This document shows, piece by piece, positions 7,244-15,888 of a DNA stretch of 21,761 nucleotides (its first letter is position 1; each line of letters opens with the position of its first letter). The notes beneath the pieces were generated by a model that was given only the letters and a program-made list of their open reading frames with translations, made no database searches and had not been told where the DNA came from. The position numbers and the translations under genes were made by a program. The stretch comes from JBKEDH01 sp047975295. GTDB lineage: Bacteria > Bacteroidota > Bacteroidia > Flavobacteriales > Flavobacteriaceae. The DNA lies in assembly GCA_047975295.1 (NCBI GenBank), contig JBKEDH010000049.1, positions 1 to 21,761 on the forward strand, read 5' to 3'.

Positions 7244-8113
7244 ATGAAAGTACTCAGGTTTTTTTTTCAGCTTATAAATGTCGTGGTTATTGCGACATTA
7301 CTGTACATTCATTTTATAGCCAAAGAAAAAAGCTATCTTCACTCTCTTAATTTTTATACCTTCCCATTACCTATAATTATTGGTATTATTCTGTTTTTTT
7401 CCATCTTTCTTAAAGTTAAAAAGTATAACTTTATCGTGGCGGGTCTGTTATTGGTATTTTGGTTGTTCGGGAGTTTTAAAATCCATATTCCGGAAAAAAT
7501 AAACGATACCGATATAGAAATTGTTTTTTGGAATGCCTCCCGAAGTAATGGTTTTAATGAAGCTTTCGATATAAACGGAACTGTACCGGATATTTTGGTT
7601 TTAACCGAATCGGGATATAACAATCTCGATACATTGAAACTGAAATACCCCAACATATATTTTTATAAGATAGCCAAAGAAATATATATAAGCTCTAAAA
7701 CCGAAATTGAAGTTGAAAGTACCATTATTTCCAATTATAAAACAACCATAGTACCATTTAAAACTCCAGATGTTCAATTTTATGCGGTCGATGTTACCGG
7801 AAGTACCGATGTACCACGGGAATGGGAATTAACTTTTGTAGATAGTGTTGTTAAACAACGAAAAAACACTGTTATTCTGGGCGATTTTAACGTACCTTAC
7901 GAGTCTAAATACCTAAAACCTTTTAAAACCGATTTTAAACATGCTTTTAATGAAAAAGGGATTGGCTTTAGAGAAACTTGGTTTTATAATTTGCCCTTAC
8001 TTTCTTTAGATCATATTTGGGTATCAAAAAATTTTAAAGTACTAAAAACAAATAAAACAAACACTTTTAAAAGTGACCATAACCTGTTAAGTACTTTTAT
8101 ACGAAAAATTTAA
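7244..8113 (+). CDS. Membrane-anchored endonuclease/exonuclease/phosphatase-family protein
   Basis: A 289-residue protein with two or three N-terminal membrane segments (about 5-25, 40-57 and 63-80), followed by an EEP (DNase I-like) domain. Visible motifs are VFWNAS (N97), LVLTES (E122), ILGDFN (D214, N216), SLDHIWV (D256, H257) and FKSDHN (D278, H279), the metal-binding and catalytic residues of the fold. The mid-domain strand FYAVDVTGS (about 179-187) has Asp where many members have a catalytic His (THL-type motif), so one residue may be missing. Substrates across the family include DNA, inositol phosphates and sphingomyelin; this one is not determinable, but the domain probably faces the periplasm. 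The ATG directly follows the stop of the YciI-like lipoprotein (TAAATG), so the three genes form one operon. Confidence 0.87.
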   Translation: MKVLRFFFQLINVVVIATLLYIHFIAKEKSYLHSLNFYTFPLPIIIGIILFFSIFLKVKKYNFIVAGLLLVFWLFGSFKIHIPEKINDTDIEIVFWNASRSNGFNEAFDINGTVPDILVLTESGYNNLDTLKLKYPNIYFYKIAKEIYISSKTEIEVESTIISNYKTTIVPFKTPDVQFYAVDVTGSTDVPREWELTFVDSVVKQRKNTVILGDFNVPYESKYLKPFKTDFKHAFNEKGIGFRETWFYNLPLLSLDHIWVSKNFKVLKTNKTNTFKSDHNLLSTFIRKI

Positions 8114-8144
8114 ACAGACTCTAAGCTGGTTTTTCAGTATTTTG

Positions 8145-8161
8145 AAAGTTTTAAAAACTTT
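8145..8161 (+). terminator. Weak AT-rich hairpin after the CYTH-YciI-EEP operon
   Basis: AAAGTTTT (8145-8152) and AAAACTTT (8154-8161) are perfect inverted arms around one base and are followed by TATTTTG. The position, 31 bases after the EEP stop codon, suits a terminator, but the stem has only one G-C pair per arm. Confidence 0.3.
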
Positions 8162-8204
8162 TATTTTGTTGTGCACCAAGCCAATTCTATTTTAAAATGA
8201 AGTA

Positions 8205-8348
8205 TAGTACACGACAAAAATCAACTTACTTGATTTATCAATCTCATTTTCAAGACCTCTAAGGTTTTAAAAACCTGTGAGGTCTATGGGCTCAATATTT
8301 TGATTATTAATGCATTGAAAATATTTTTTAATTTTTTGTCGTGTACTA
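8205..8348 (+). repeat. Short inverted-repeat element copy C (144 bp, expanded)
   Basis: Bounded by a perfect 16-bp inverted repeat: TAGTACACGACAAAAA (8205-8220) and TTTTTGTCGTGTACTA (8333-8348). The first half (TTGATTTATCAATCTCATTTTCAAGACCT) aligns by eye with copies A and B. Between there and the right end this copy has roughly 70 extra bases, including the hairpin at 8254-8284. It sits between convergent genes, 27 bases beyond the pbpC stop codon. It encodes no protein and is too short for a transposase, so a miniature non-autonomous element is the best reading. Confidence 0.7.
8254..8284. repeat. REP-like hairpin nested in copy C
   Basis: GACCTC (8254-8259), AGGTTTT (8262-8268), a central A, AAAACCT (8270-8276) and GAGGTC (8279-8284) form a 31-bp stem-loop with 13 of 15 possible pairs. 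I recall similar GACCT...AGGTC hairpins as common intergenic repeats in flavobacteria. It may also serve as a terminator between the convergent EEP and pbpC genes. Confidence 0.5.
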
Positions 8349-8375
8349 AAAAATGAATCTTAATTTATATTTGTA

Positions 8376-10730
8376 TCACTCCATAATGTCGATATTTCTT
8401 TTGGTTTCGTTTCCAAAAGTATCGACAGCCATAATACGGTGTTTGCCCGGTTTTGGTATTATTGCCAATTCGTGTATGTTTGTTGTTGCACCAATAAAAG
8501 TTTGGTCTAGATACCAAAATACGGTTGTTTCCGGTTTCGAATGTGCTATTTTAAGAATAAGTTCGTTGGTTTTACCATCAAAATCCTTAGGAAGGAAAAT
8601 AGTGTTATTCTCTTTAGGGTAGATAAATTCCAAAGAAATAGTATTATCGCCAATACAATCGCTCCTAAACTTAGGCAACGATTTGTAAAACGGATTTTTA
8701 CTTTTGTAATAATAGGCCATGGCCGGTGGCAATACAAACCACGATTTATGTATTATAGCATTACTGCTTTCGCACGATGTATTTACTTGATGGGTTTCCG
8801 AAGCATCTAAATGTACTAAAATATGGTATGGACAAGGCTTTGTTTTTAGTCCACTAACTTGAATATATTTGTTTTCAACCACATCACAATTCGGTGATAC
8901 CCGATAACCACTAGCCTTACAAATGTTTATTTCCTGCATTTCATCAAAAGGTTTTGCAAACCAACTGCTTTTAGGCAATAAATCGAACACATCGAACAAA
9001 ATAGGTGCTGCTGCTTGTACGCCTACCAATCCGGGACGGCCTTCGCCATCGGCATTGCCTACCCAAACACCTACTACATAATCTTTAGTTGTACCAATGG
9101 CCCAAGCATCGCGAAAGCCAAAACTGGTTCCCGTTTTCCATGCAATTTGTTTGGAACCATCAAAAAACTCCCAACTTTCATCACCTTCGGGACGGTTTAC
9201 CTCCTTTAAACTTTCGTAAGTTAAATAAATGGAAGCTGCATCGAAGACCGTTTTTTCTGAAGTCTGTTTTCCAAAGTTTACACTTTCAGTATCAATAAAA
9301 ATAGGCTCACAGAATTCGTTGCTGTAATACTCACTGGATGTTTCTTTAAAATGATTTAAGGTAGAAGATAAGGCCGCATAGCTTTTGCATAAATCCCACA
9401 AGTTACTTTCGGCGCCACCCAAAATAAGCGATAAACCATAATGATTGGCACTGTATTTTAAATCGTTTAGATGGAGTTGCTTGAGGTAATGATAAAATCT
9501 GTCCAGTCCAAAATCCTGAAGCATCCTTACCGAAGGAATATTTAAAGAACGTGATAGCGCACGGCTTGCCGGAACGGCACCATCGTAAGTTTTATTGTAA
9601 TTTTCGGGATTGTAACTACCAAACTGTGTGGGCACATCGGCTATTAAAGTGTTGGGTAAAATATCGCCACTATCCATCATTGCAGCAAACAAAAAAGGTT
9701 TTAAAATACTACCTGTACTTCGGGGTTTATCGATAATATCGACATCTTTTTGGTGTGCTTTTGTTGTTGGTGTATTACCTACATAGACCAATATTTTTCG
9801 GGTGTTTACATCCATAACCAATACGGCAGCATTATAAATTTCGTTTTGGCTTAACTGCCCGTAATGCGATTTTACAATGCGGTTTACCCGATCTTGCAAA
9901 TGCATATCGATAGTGGTCTGTATATATTTCCCTTGATGTAATTTACTTATTTTTTGAAGTAGGTGCGGAGCCAATTTTGGGAGTGGATATGGTTTTTGGG
10001 GTAGTCCTTCGGCTATTGAAAGCCTATAGGTTAAAGTATCTATTTTATTGCGATCCAGCAGTTTTTTAAGCAATCTATTTCGTTTTTTTAGTAATTTGTC
10101 CTGATTTCTTCCAGGATAGATTAAACTTGGAGCATTGGGTAAAACCGCCAAGGTTGCACTCTCTGCCCAAGAAAGTTGGTCTACATTTCGGTTAAAATAA
10201 CGCCATGCCGCAGCATCTAGTCCAACTACATTTCCACCAAAAGGGGCATTACTGGCATAATATGATAGAATTTTGTCTTTACTTTCACGGCATTCCAAAC
10301 GAGTGGCCAAAATAATTTCAATGGCTTTTTCAAAATAGGTGCGTTTTTGGTTTTTACGCGACAAACGGATAACCTGTTGGGTAATGGTACTACCACCACG
10401 CTTAATTTTATTGGATTTCGAATTGTCTCGTAAAGCCTTAAATATCGATACGGGATTAAATCCAAAATGTTTATAAAAATACTCATCTTCAAACAATAAA
10501 ACAGCTGTTTTAAATTTTTCTGGAATACTGTCGTTTTGCGGAAACCGCCATTGTCCATCGGGAGCTATCTGTGCACCAAGCAACACTCCATTTTTACTAC
10601 TAATAACAGTTGCTGTTGGCGTTTTAAAGAGTTGCGAAGGCAAACAAAAATAATAGATAACCAAAAGAACTGCGAGTATGGTCGACTTTATTTTATGATG
10701 TATTATAATATAACGTATTTTTTGCAACAA
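8376..10730 (-). CDS. pbpC: Penicillin-binding protein 1C (bifunctional peptidoglycan synthase)
   Basis: Builds glycan strands and has a transpeptidase domain, anchored in the inner membrane and acting in the periplasm. Numbered from TTG at 10730: short basic tail, membrane segment about 16-30, glycosyltransferase GT51 domain with LLFEDEYFYKHFG (catalytic E81) and RGGSTITQQ (111-119), transpeptidase with STGSILKPF (nucleophile S341, K344), SLN (395-397) and WKTGTSFG (K532), then a C-terminal PBP1C domain (about 690-784) of the BiPBP_C type. The length, about 785 residues, is normal. The frame is open to an ATG at 10823, but that ATG lies in the loop of the terminator hairpin at 10809-10835 and would add 31 residues that look unlike the family. 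TTG at 10730 or 10727 gives (M)LQKIRYIIIHHKIKS, the usual family start. The alpha-2-macroglobulin gene, its frequent partner, lies about 7.7 kb upstream on the same strand. Confidence 0.94.
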   Translation of the reverse strand: MLQKIRYIIIHHKIKSTILAVLLVIYYFCLPSQLFKTPTATVISSKNGVLLGAQIAPDGQWRFPQNDSIPEKFKTAVLLFEDEYFYKHFGFNPVSIFKALRDNSKSNKIKRGGSTITQQVIRLSRKNQKRTYFEKAIEIILATRLECRESKDKILSYYASNAPFGGNVVGLDAAAWRYFNRNVDQLSWAESATLAVLPNAPSLIYPGRNQDKLLKKRNRLLKKLLDRNKIDTLTYRLSIAEGLPQKPYPLPKLAPHLLQKISKLHQGKYIQTTIDMHLQDRVNRIVKSHYGQLSQNEIYNAAVLVMDVNTRKILVYVGNTPTTKAHQKDVDIIDKPRSTGSILKPFLFAAMMDSGDILPNTLIADVPTQFGSYNPENYNKTYDGAVPASRALSRSLNIPSVRMLQDFGLDRFYHYLKQLHLNDLKYSANHYGLSLILGGAESNLWDLCKSYAALSSTLNHFKETSSEYYSNEFCEPIFIDTESVNFGKQTSEKTVFDAASIYLTYESLKEVNRPEGDESWEFFDGSKQIAWKTGTSFGFRDAWAIGTTKDYVVGVWVGNADGEGRPGLVGVQAAAPILFDVFDLLPKSSWFAKPFDEMQEINICKASGYRVSPNCDVVENKYIQVSGLKTKPCPYHILVHLDASETHQVNTSCESSNAIIHKSWFVLPPAMAYYYKSKNPFYKSLPKFRSDCIGDNTISLEFIYPKENNTIFLPKDFDGKTNELILKIAHSKPETTVFWYLDQTFIGATTNIHELAIIPKPGKHRIMAVDTFGNETKRNIDIME

Positions 10731-10808
10731 CTTTAACTGTATTTTGGCTTTGGGATAAAGATAACAATTGTTACTATAAATTGGTATAGTTTTGCATACA
10801 ATGAAAAA

Positions 10809-10835
10809 CCCCAATAATACCATGTATTATCGGGG
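10809..10835 (-). terminator. Rho-independent terminator after the susC-susD genes
   Basis: On the minus strand CCCCGATAATAC (10835-10824), a 3-base loop and GTATTATTGGGG (10820-10809) form a 12-bp stem with one mismatch, followed by TTTTT. It lies 34 bases after the susD stop codon and separates the Sus-like locus from pbpC. Confidence 0.8.
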
Positions 10836-10869
10836 CTTTAAACAAACCAATTAAACGAGTTCTTAAATA

Positions 10870-12540
10870 TTAATCGTTTTGTGTTAAGTTTTGCAACAAA
10901 ACTTGCTTTTCGGGCAAATATTCCACAACCCTATTGTGTGTTGCAGGAATTTCGTAAAGAGGGCTTGAACCCCAAAGATGTCCTCCGGGATAATGTCTAT
11001 CTATGGTTCTGCCATTTCTGAACATATCGAATTTTCTATGGCCTTCGTAGGCCAATTCCAATCGGCGTTCGTCCAAAACCAAATCCAAAATGGTTTTTCC
11101 TGTTGGTAGGTTCGACAAATCGTATTCAGGTATATCGGCCCGTTTTCTAATAATATTAATTTCGTCCAAAGCTTCTTGATCCATGTTTTGTTTGGCATAG
11201 GATTCAGCTTTGTTCAAGTGCATTTCGGCTAATCGGGAAACCGATGGCGACCACAGGTGCACATCGTCTTCTTGCAAAGATGCTTTTATAATGTACCATT
11301 TAGGAAAACCATTGCGTTTTTCCATTTCAAAACCTTTTTTAACATATTGTTTTGTAGCACCATCCATAAAATAGTATATGGTTTTTCCATTTACTGTTTC
11401 TTCCTGAACGGTATATGTTATGCTGTTTCTGGAAAATGTTGTTACACCGGCAGTTTCGGTTGTTAGGTGTGTTTGGTACTTATATTGGCCGTCGTTGTTA
11501 TCTAAATAAGTCCAATATACCCAAGGTTTTCTACTGGCTTCTTCTGCAGCCACATATTTTGGCTGTATAAACGCATGGCGGGCATCATTTTCATTTTGTT
11601 CCAATAAATCTAAATAAGTACTCGACGCATACATTTCGCCCCAGCCGGTACCGTCTATACTGGCATATAGGCTTCCTATGGTGTACCAATCGTCATTTTG
11701 TCCGGATAAATCGGCACTTTTGTTTAAGGTAACATTAAAAATAGCTTCGGAATTTGATTTCGGATTCAAACGGTTCATGGTTTTAAAATCGTTTGTGACC
11801 AATAACTGGTATCTATTTGAATTGATGACCGAATCGGCATATTTTACGGCAACATCGCTATTTTCCATATACAAATATACCCGTGACAATAAAGCTTGAG
11901 CCGCTTCTTTTGTCGCAAATGCCGCTGTTTTATCTTCGTTCATTAACCAAGCGGCCTTTTTTAAATCTTTTATAACCTGATCGTAAACTTCTCCAACAGT
12001 ACTGCGGTTGGGTATATCGTTAATATCGGAAGTCAATTTTAAGGGTACGGATAAATTTCCTATACCTTGATTGTACGGACGGCCAAAAACATTCCCCATT
12101 TGGAAATAAATTAAACCTCTTAAATAATAGTTTTCGCCAATAAGTTGATTCATTTCGTCCGATTCTCCTTCGAGAGCAGATTCTATAATTACGTTACAAC
12201 CTACGGCCGCTTTATAAGACGCCCTCCAGAACGATTCTACTCTATTATTATTGGTTATGGCTCTGTAATTGTAAATATAATTTAGTCCATCGGTCGTACT
12301 TCCACTTAACGATACATTATCGCCGGGATATTCGCTCAATCGGTGTATTTGATCTATCCAACCGCCATATCCGGTTGTTCCTTTTAACAGTGCATAATTG
12401 CCCAATGTAGCTGTTTGTAAGGCTTCCGGACTACCAAATAAATCGGTTACGGCTATTTGTTCGTATGGATTTCTTTCTATATCACAAGAAAGGTTCAATA
12501 ATCCAATGCTTAATATAAATATTACTATTGATTTTTTCAT
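10870..12540 (-). CDS. SusD/RagB-family nutrient-binding outer-membrane lipoprotein
   Basis: A 556-residue surface lipoprotein that forms the lid of its SusC partner and helps bind the substrate. The signal peptide MKKSIVIFILSIGLLNLSC ends in a lipobox with Cys at 19. The N-terminal SusD-like domain (about 20-220) includes FWRASYKAAVGCNVIIESAL and YYLRGLIYFQMGNVFGRPY, the typical TPR-like start. The C-terminal RagB/SusD domain ends with LAEMHLNKAESYAKQ, ALDEINIIRKRADIPEY, ILDLVLDERRLELAYEG and HRKFDMFRNGR, all strong family signatures. The gene follows susC by 17 bases and is the last of its operon before a terminator. No enzyme gene is next to it, so the ligand (glycan, peptide or other) cannot be inferred. 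Confidence 0.95.
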   Translation of the reverse strand: MKKSIVIFILSIGLLNLSCDIERNPYEQIAVTDLFGSPEALQTATLGNYALLKGTTGYGGWIDQIHRLSEYPGDNVSLSGSTTDGLNYIYNYRAITNNNRVESFWRASYKAAVGCNVIIESALEGESDEMNQLIGENYYLRGLIYFQMGNVFGRPYNQGIGNLSVPLKLTSDINDIPNRSTVGEVYDQVIKDLKKAAWLMNEDKTAAFATKEAAQALLSRVYLYMENSDVAVKYADSVINSNRYQLLVTNDFKTMNRLNPKSNSEAIFNVTLNKSADLSGQNDDWYTIGSLYASIDGTGWGEMYASSTYLDLLEQNENDARHAFIQPKYVAAEEASRKPWVYWTYLDNNDGQYKYQTHLTTETAGVTTFSRNSITYTVQEETVNGKTIYYFMDGATKQYVKKGFEMEKRNGFPKWYIIKASLQEDDVHLWSPSVSRLAEMHLNKAESYAKQNMDQEALDEINIIRKRADIPEYDLSNLPTGKTILDLVLDERRLELAYEGHRKFDMFRNGRTIDRHYPGGHLWGSSPLYEIPATHNRVVEYLPEKQVLLQNLTQND

Positions 12541-12557
12541 TTGTGTTTAATTTTTTG

Positions 12558-15500
12558 TTAGAAAGAAAAGTTTAAGCCCAGTACAAAACGTTGAGGAATA
12601 GGGTATGCCGTTCTTATTATTCCGTTAAGAGCACCATCGTCCGGATTACCACCAACTTCGGGGTCGGTTCCGGAATATTTTGTAAAGGTTAAAAGGTTGT
12701 CTCCAGAAATATATATTCTGGCATTGCTCACACTTAATTTTTCTGTTATACTATTGGGCAGTTCGTAACCCAAAGTAATGTTTTTAAGTTTTAAATAACT
12801 TCTATCTTCCAAAAATCGGGACGATGGTTTGTTTGAGTTGTTATTGCCTCCGTATATGGCTTGAGGATGCGTAGCTTCGTCGCCGGGTTTTTCCCATCTA
12901 GACCAACCGTCTATTAACACCTGTTGATTAAAGGTAGGATATAGACCATCGGAATCGTATAATTCGCGCGAGCTGTTATATATTTCGCCACCGGACACAA
13001 AACTAAATCTGGCGTCCAAACTAAAACCTTTATAGGCTAAGCGAGAATTGAAACCACCTATAAAATCGGGAGACGCATTACCTACCAATTGTTGTGTAGC
13101 TTCGTTGTAATTACTGGTTTGGGAGATTTCTCCTGTAGTAGCATCTACAACTTCCCATAATGGTTTTCCGTCGTCGGGGTTTACACCTATCCATTTGCGC
13201 ATGTACCAAGAGCTCATGTCTTCCCCTACTTTAAAAATTTTGTTTCCTCGTTGTATTTCGGTTTGGCCGTCAAACAGTTCGGTAATTTCATTTTTGTTGA
13301 TACCTATATTAAAACCGAGATTCCAATTAAAATTATCGGTTTGTATAATATCGGCATCCAAAACCACCTCAAAACCAGAGTTTTTTAGACCGCCAACATT
13401 TTCCCAATAACCATCAAAACCGGTAACTTCGGGTAAATCTACCCGATACAATAAATCGGATGTGTTTTTATTGTAATATTCTAAAGTTGTATTTATTCTG
13501 TTGAAAAAACGTGCATCAATTGCAAGGTTTGTTTCGTACGATTTTTCCCAAGATAAATCAGGGTTGCCATATTGGTACGGATCGGCACTTGGTATAGCAT
13601 CATACTGAGACATAGAATAAGTGTCTTGGTACGGATATAATTCTTTAGGACGGTTGCCTACCGAACCGTAGCTTACACGAAATTTTAACAGGTTTATATT
13701 TTTACTGTTAAAAAATGCTTCATTACTAATGTTCCATCCGGCACCTAATGCAAAAAAAGTACCGTACTGTTTATCGATACCAAAGTTTGAAGCACCGTCT
13801 CGCCTAATGGAAGCTTTGGCAAAATATCTATTACTGTATGCGTAATCCACATTAAAAAACATTGATTGAAGGGCATATTCATTTTTACCGCCTTCAATGG
13901 CTTTTGGTTCGGCTGTTACATTTAATATTTCGCCTCCACTAATAATACCTACTCCTGTGGCTCCTGTATTTTCGTAAACATAATCGTTATACTCGTATCC
14001 TGCCAATGCGGTAATAGAATTTTCGCCAAAATCTTTAGTATAGCGTAGCATTTGGGTTGTTAATCTTGTAAAACGCCGAGCTGTAGAATTTTCTACACTA
14101 CCTTTAACAGCAGTACCTGCCACAGAAAGCGGATCGACATAAGTCATTCCGTTATAATGGTACAATGTAAAGTTATTTGTAGAATGGTAGGTTAAGTTAT
14201 CTAGAATTTTAAATTCGAAATCACCATTAAAACTCATGTTAAATATTTTGCTCTTACCATAATTCCATTGTAAATCGTAGTAGTAATTCGATTTATCCCT
14301 ACCAATCCAATCCGAAGATTCTTGGGCTTTTATAGGGTTGCCTTCAGCATCGAAAGGGATATCCCAAGGTAAGTTGGTGTACATGTTATAACGGCTGTGT
14401 TCGGCATTAAATCGATCGTCAAAACTAAAGGAAACCTTTGGCTTTAATGTTAACCGTTTACTTACCTTGTAATCCAAATTAAGCCTAAAGGTATAACGTT
14501 TAAAATCCGATCCTTTAATAGTACCTTCTTCATTATAATATCCACCAGCAATATATGTTCTTATTTTATCGGTACTGGTGGTGTAGGACATGGTATAATC
14601 CTGTACAAAACCGGCTTTTGTGGCATTGTCTATCCAATTAAAATTTCTATCTAATAAATCTGGTGTAAACCAATCCTGTGTATTGCCCATTAGTGTATGG
14701 TAATCGTACAACTGTTTGGAGTCCATAACCTCAAATTTCCCGGAATTAAAATGATTGACCCCTATTCGAGATGTAAATGTTAATTTGCTTACTCCAAGTT
14801 TAGCCTGCTTTGTTGTAACGATAATAACACCATTGGCACCACGAGACCCATAAAGGGATGTTGCCGAAGCATCTTTTAATACCGACATGGACTCAATATC
14901 GTTGGGGTTTACAATAGGCGTACCGTGTTGTATAACACCATCGACCACCCACAATGGTGTAACGCTTCCATTTAATGAAGCCATACCTCTTATTAATACT
15001 TCCGGAGCCGAACCGGGTGTGCCCTGCGACGCCGAAATCTGTACACCGGCAACCTTACCTTGCAACATGGCCGAAGGATTGGGCTCGGTCAAATCGGTCA
15101 AATCATCCGATTTAACCGTAGCAATGGAACTGGTAACCGATTCCTTTTTTTGTGTGCCATAGGCTACAACAACAACCTCTTCTAGTTTAGAGGCATCTTC
15201 TTTCATGGTAATATTAACGGTTGTTTGACTGCCTACGGTTATTTCTTGGGTAACAAACCCTACATAGCTAAAAACCAAAATAGTATTTTGGTTAGGGACT
15301 TGCAGGCTGTAATTGCCATCAAAATCGGTTTGTGTCCCTGTTGTAGTGCCTTTTACTATAATACTGGTTCCTGCCAAAGGTACTCCAGATGCATCGACAA
15401 CCGTTCCTTTTATTTCGTGACGTTGAACTGTTGCTTTGTGTTCCGACTTACGAATTACAACGGTGTTACTATCCAATACATTCAATTTGAAGTTTCGCTG

Positions 15501-15803
15501 TTGAATAACATCATTTAATAGTTGGTTGGCATCCATTTTTCCTTTTTTTAAATAGACTTTAGGCGCATCCTTAAAAAGACCTGCATCATAAAGAAAAGAA
15601 AAATCGGTCTGTTCTCGTATTATATCGAAAACCTCGTCTATGGTAACAATTTTGTCCCGATCTATTTTCACCTTTGTATTTTGTGAAAAAATATGGGTAG
15701 GCGAAAAACTGAAAACAGTAGTACAGAACAAGAGTATTATTGCTCTCATGGTGTTTAGTAATATCCTATTTTTTAGAAAATAGTTGGTTGGTTTTAATTT
15801 CAT
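12558..15803 (-). CDS. SusC/RagA-family TonB-linked outer-membrane transporter with STN domain
   Basis: A 1081-residue TonB-dependent importer. Order: signal peptide (to about 41, FSQ), STN domain (about 45-120, IVTIDEVFDIIREQTDFSFLY to NTVVIRK), carboxypeptidase-regulatory-like domain (about 130-205, IKGTVVDASGVPLAGTSIIV), SusC linker EEVVVVAYGTQKKE, plug (about 220-335, with MLQGKVAGVQISASQG, VLIRGMASLNG and SLYGSRGANGVIIVTT), and a beta-barrel ending PIPQRFVLGLNFSF. The STN domain is the part that contacts a FecR-type anti-sigma factor, and fecR lies just upstream (85 bases), so the transporter also acts as a signal receptor. Met 19 (MRAIILLF) is an alternative start that would still give a signal peptide. 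susD follows 17 bases downstream. Confidence 0.96.
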   Translation of the reverse strand: MKLKPTNYFLKNRILLNTMRAIILLFCTTVFSFSPTHIFSQNTKVKIDRDKIVTIDEVFDIIREQTDFSFLYDAGLFKDAPKVYLKKGKMDANQLLNDVIQQRNFKLNVLDSNTVVIRKSEHKATVQRHEIKGTVVDASGVPLAGTSIIVKGTTTGTQTDFDGNYSLQVPNQNTILVFSYVGFVTQEITVGSQTTVNITMKEDASKLEEVVVVAYGTQKKESVTSSIATVKSDDLTDLTEPNPSAMLQGKVAGVQISASQGTPGSAPEVLIRGMASLNGSVTPLWVVDGVIQHGTPIVNPNDIESMSVLKDASATSLYGSRGANGVIIVTTKQAKLGVSKLTFTSRIGVNHFNSGKFEVMDSKQLYDYHTLMGNTQDWFTPDLLDRNFNWIDNATKAGFVQDYTMSYTTSTDKIRTYIAGGYYNEEGTIKGSDFKRYTFRLNLDYKVSKRLTLKPKVSFSFDDRFNAEHSRYNMYTNLPWDIPFDAEGNPIKAQESSDWIGRDKSNYYYDLQWNYGKSKIFNMSFNGDFEFKILDNLTYHSTNNFTLYHYNGMTYVDPLSVAGTAVKGSVENSTARRFTRLTTQMLRYTKDFGENSITALAGYEYNDYVYENTGATGVGIISGGEILNVTAEPKAIEGGKNEYALQSMFFNVDYAYSNRYFAKASIRRDGASNFGIDKQYGTFFALGAGWNISNEAFFNSKNINLLKFRVSYGSVGNRPKELYPYQDTYSMSQYDAIPSADPYQYGNPDLSWEKSYETNLAIDARFFNRINTTLEYYNKNTSDLLYRVDLPEVTGFDGYWENVGGLKNSGFEVVLDADIIQTDNFNWNLGFNIGINKNEITELFDGQTEIQRGNKIFKVGEDMSSWYMRKWIGVNPDDGKPLWEVVDATTGEISQTSNYNEATQQLVGNASPDFIGGFNSRLAYKGFSLDARFSFVSGGEIYNSSRELYDSDGLYPTFNQQVLIDGWSRWEKPGDEATHPQAIYGGNNNSNKPSSRFLEDRSYLKLKNITLGYELPNSITEKLSVSNARIYISGDNLLTFTKYSGTDPEVGGNPDDGALNGIIRTAYPIPQRFVLGLNFSF

Positions 15804-15888
15804 AAATGTACGTTTTGTTTAGTTAATTTAATTAATTCAAAAAATAAAAAAATGAAGTGTACTGTGGCGGTACGGCTTAAACCCTTTT

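Noticed and set aside
8164..8176. TTTTGTTGTGCAC looks like another end of the TAGTACACGACAAAAA element family.
   Set aside because: It has several mismatches over the 16-base end and no partner end or shared interior beside it, so chance in AT-rich sequence is as likely.
8353..9298. Several plus-strand open frames opposite pbpC.
   Set aside because: The minus strand encodes a complete, motif-rich PBP1C through this region; the plus-strand products have no family features.
10821..10823. ATG at 10823 as the pbpC start.
   Set aside because: It is the loop of a strong terminator hairpin, and the extra 31 residues do not resemble the family; TTG at 10730 or 10727 fits better.
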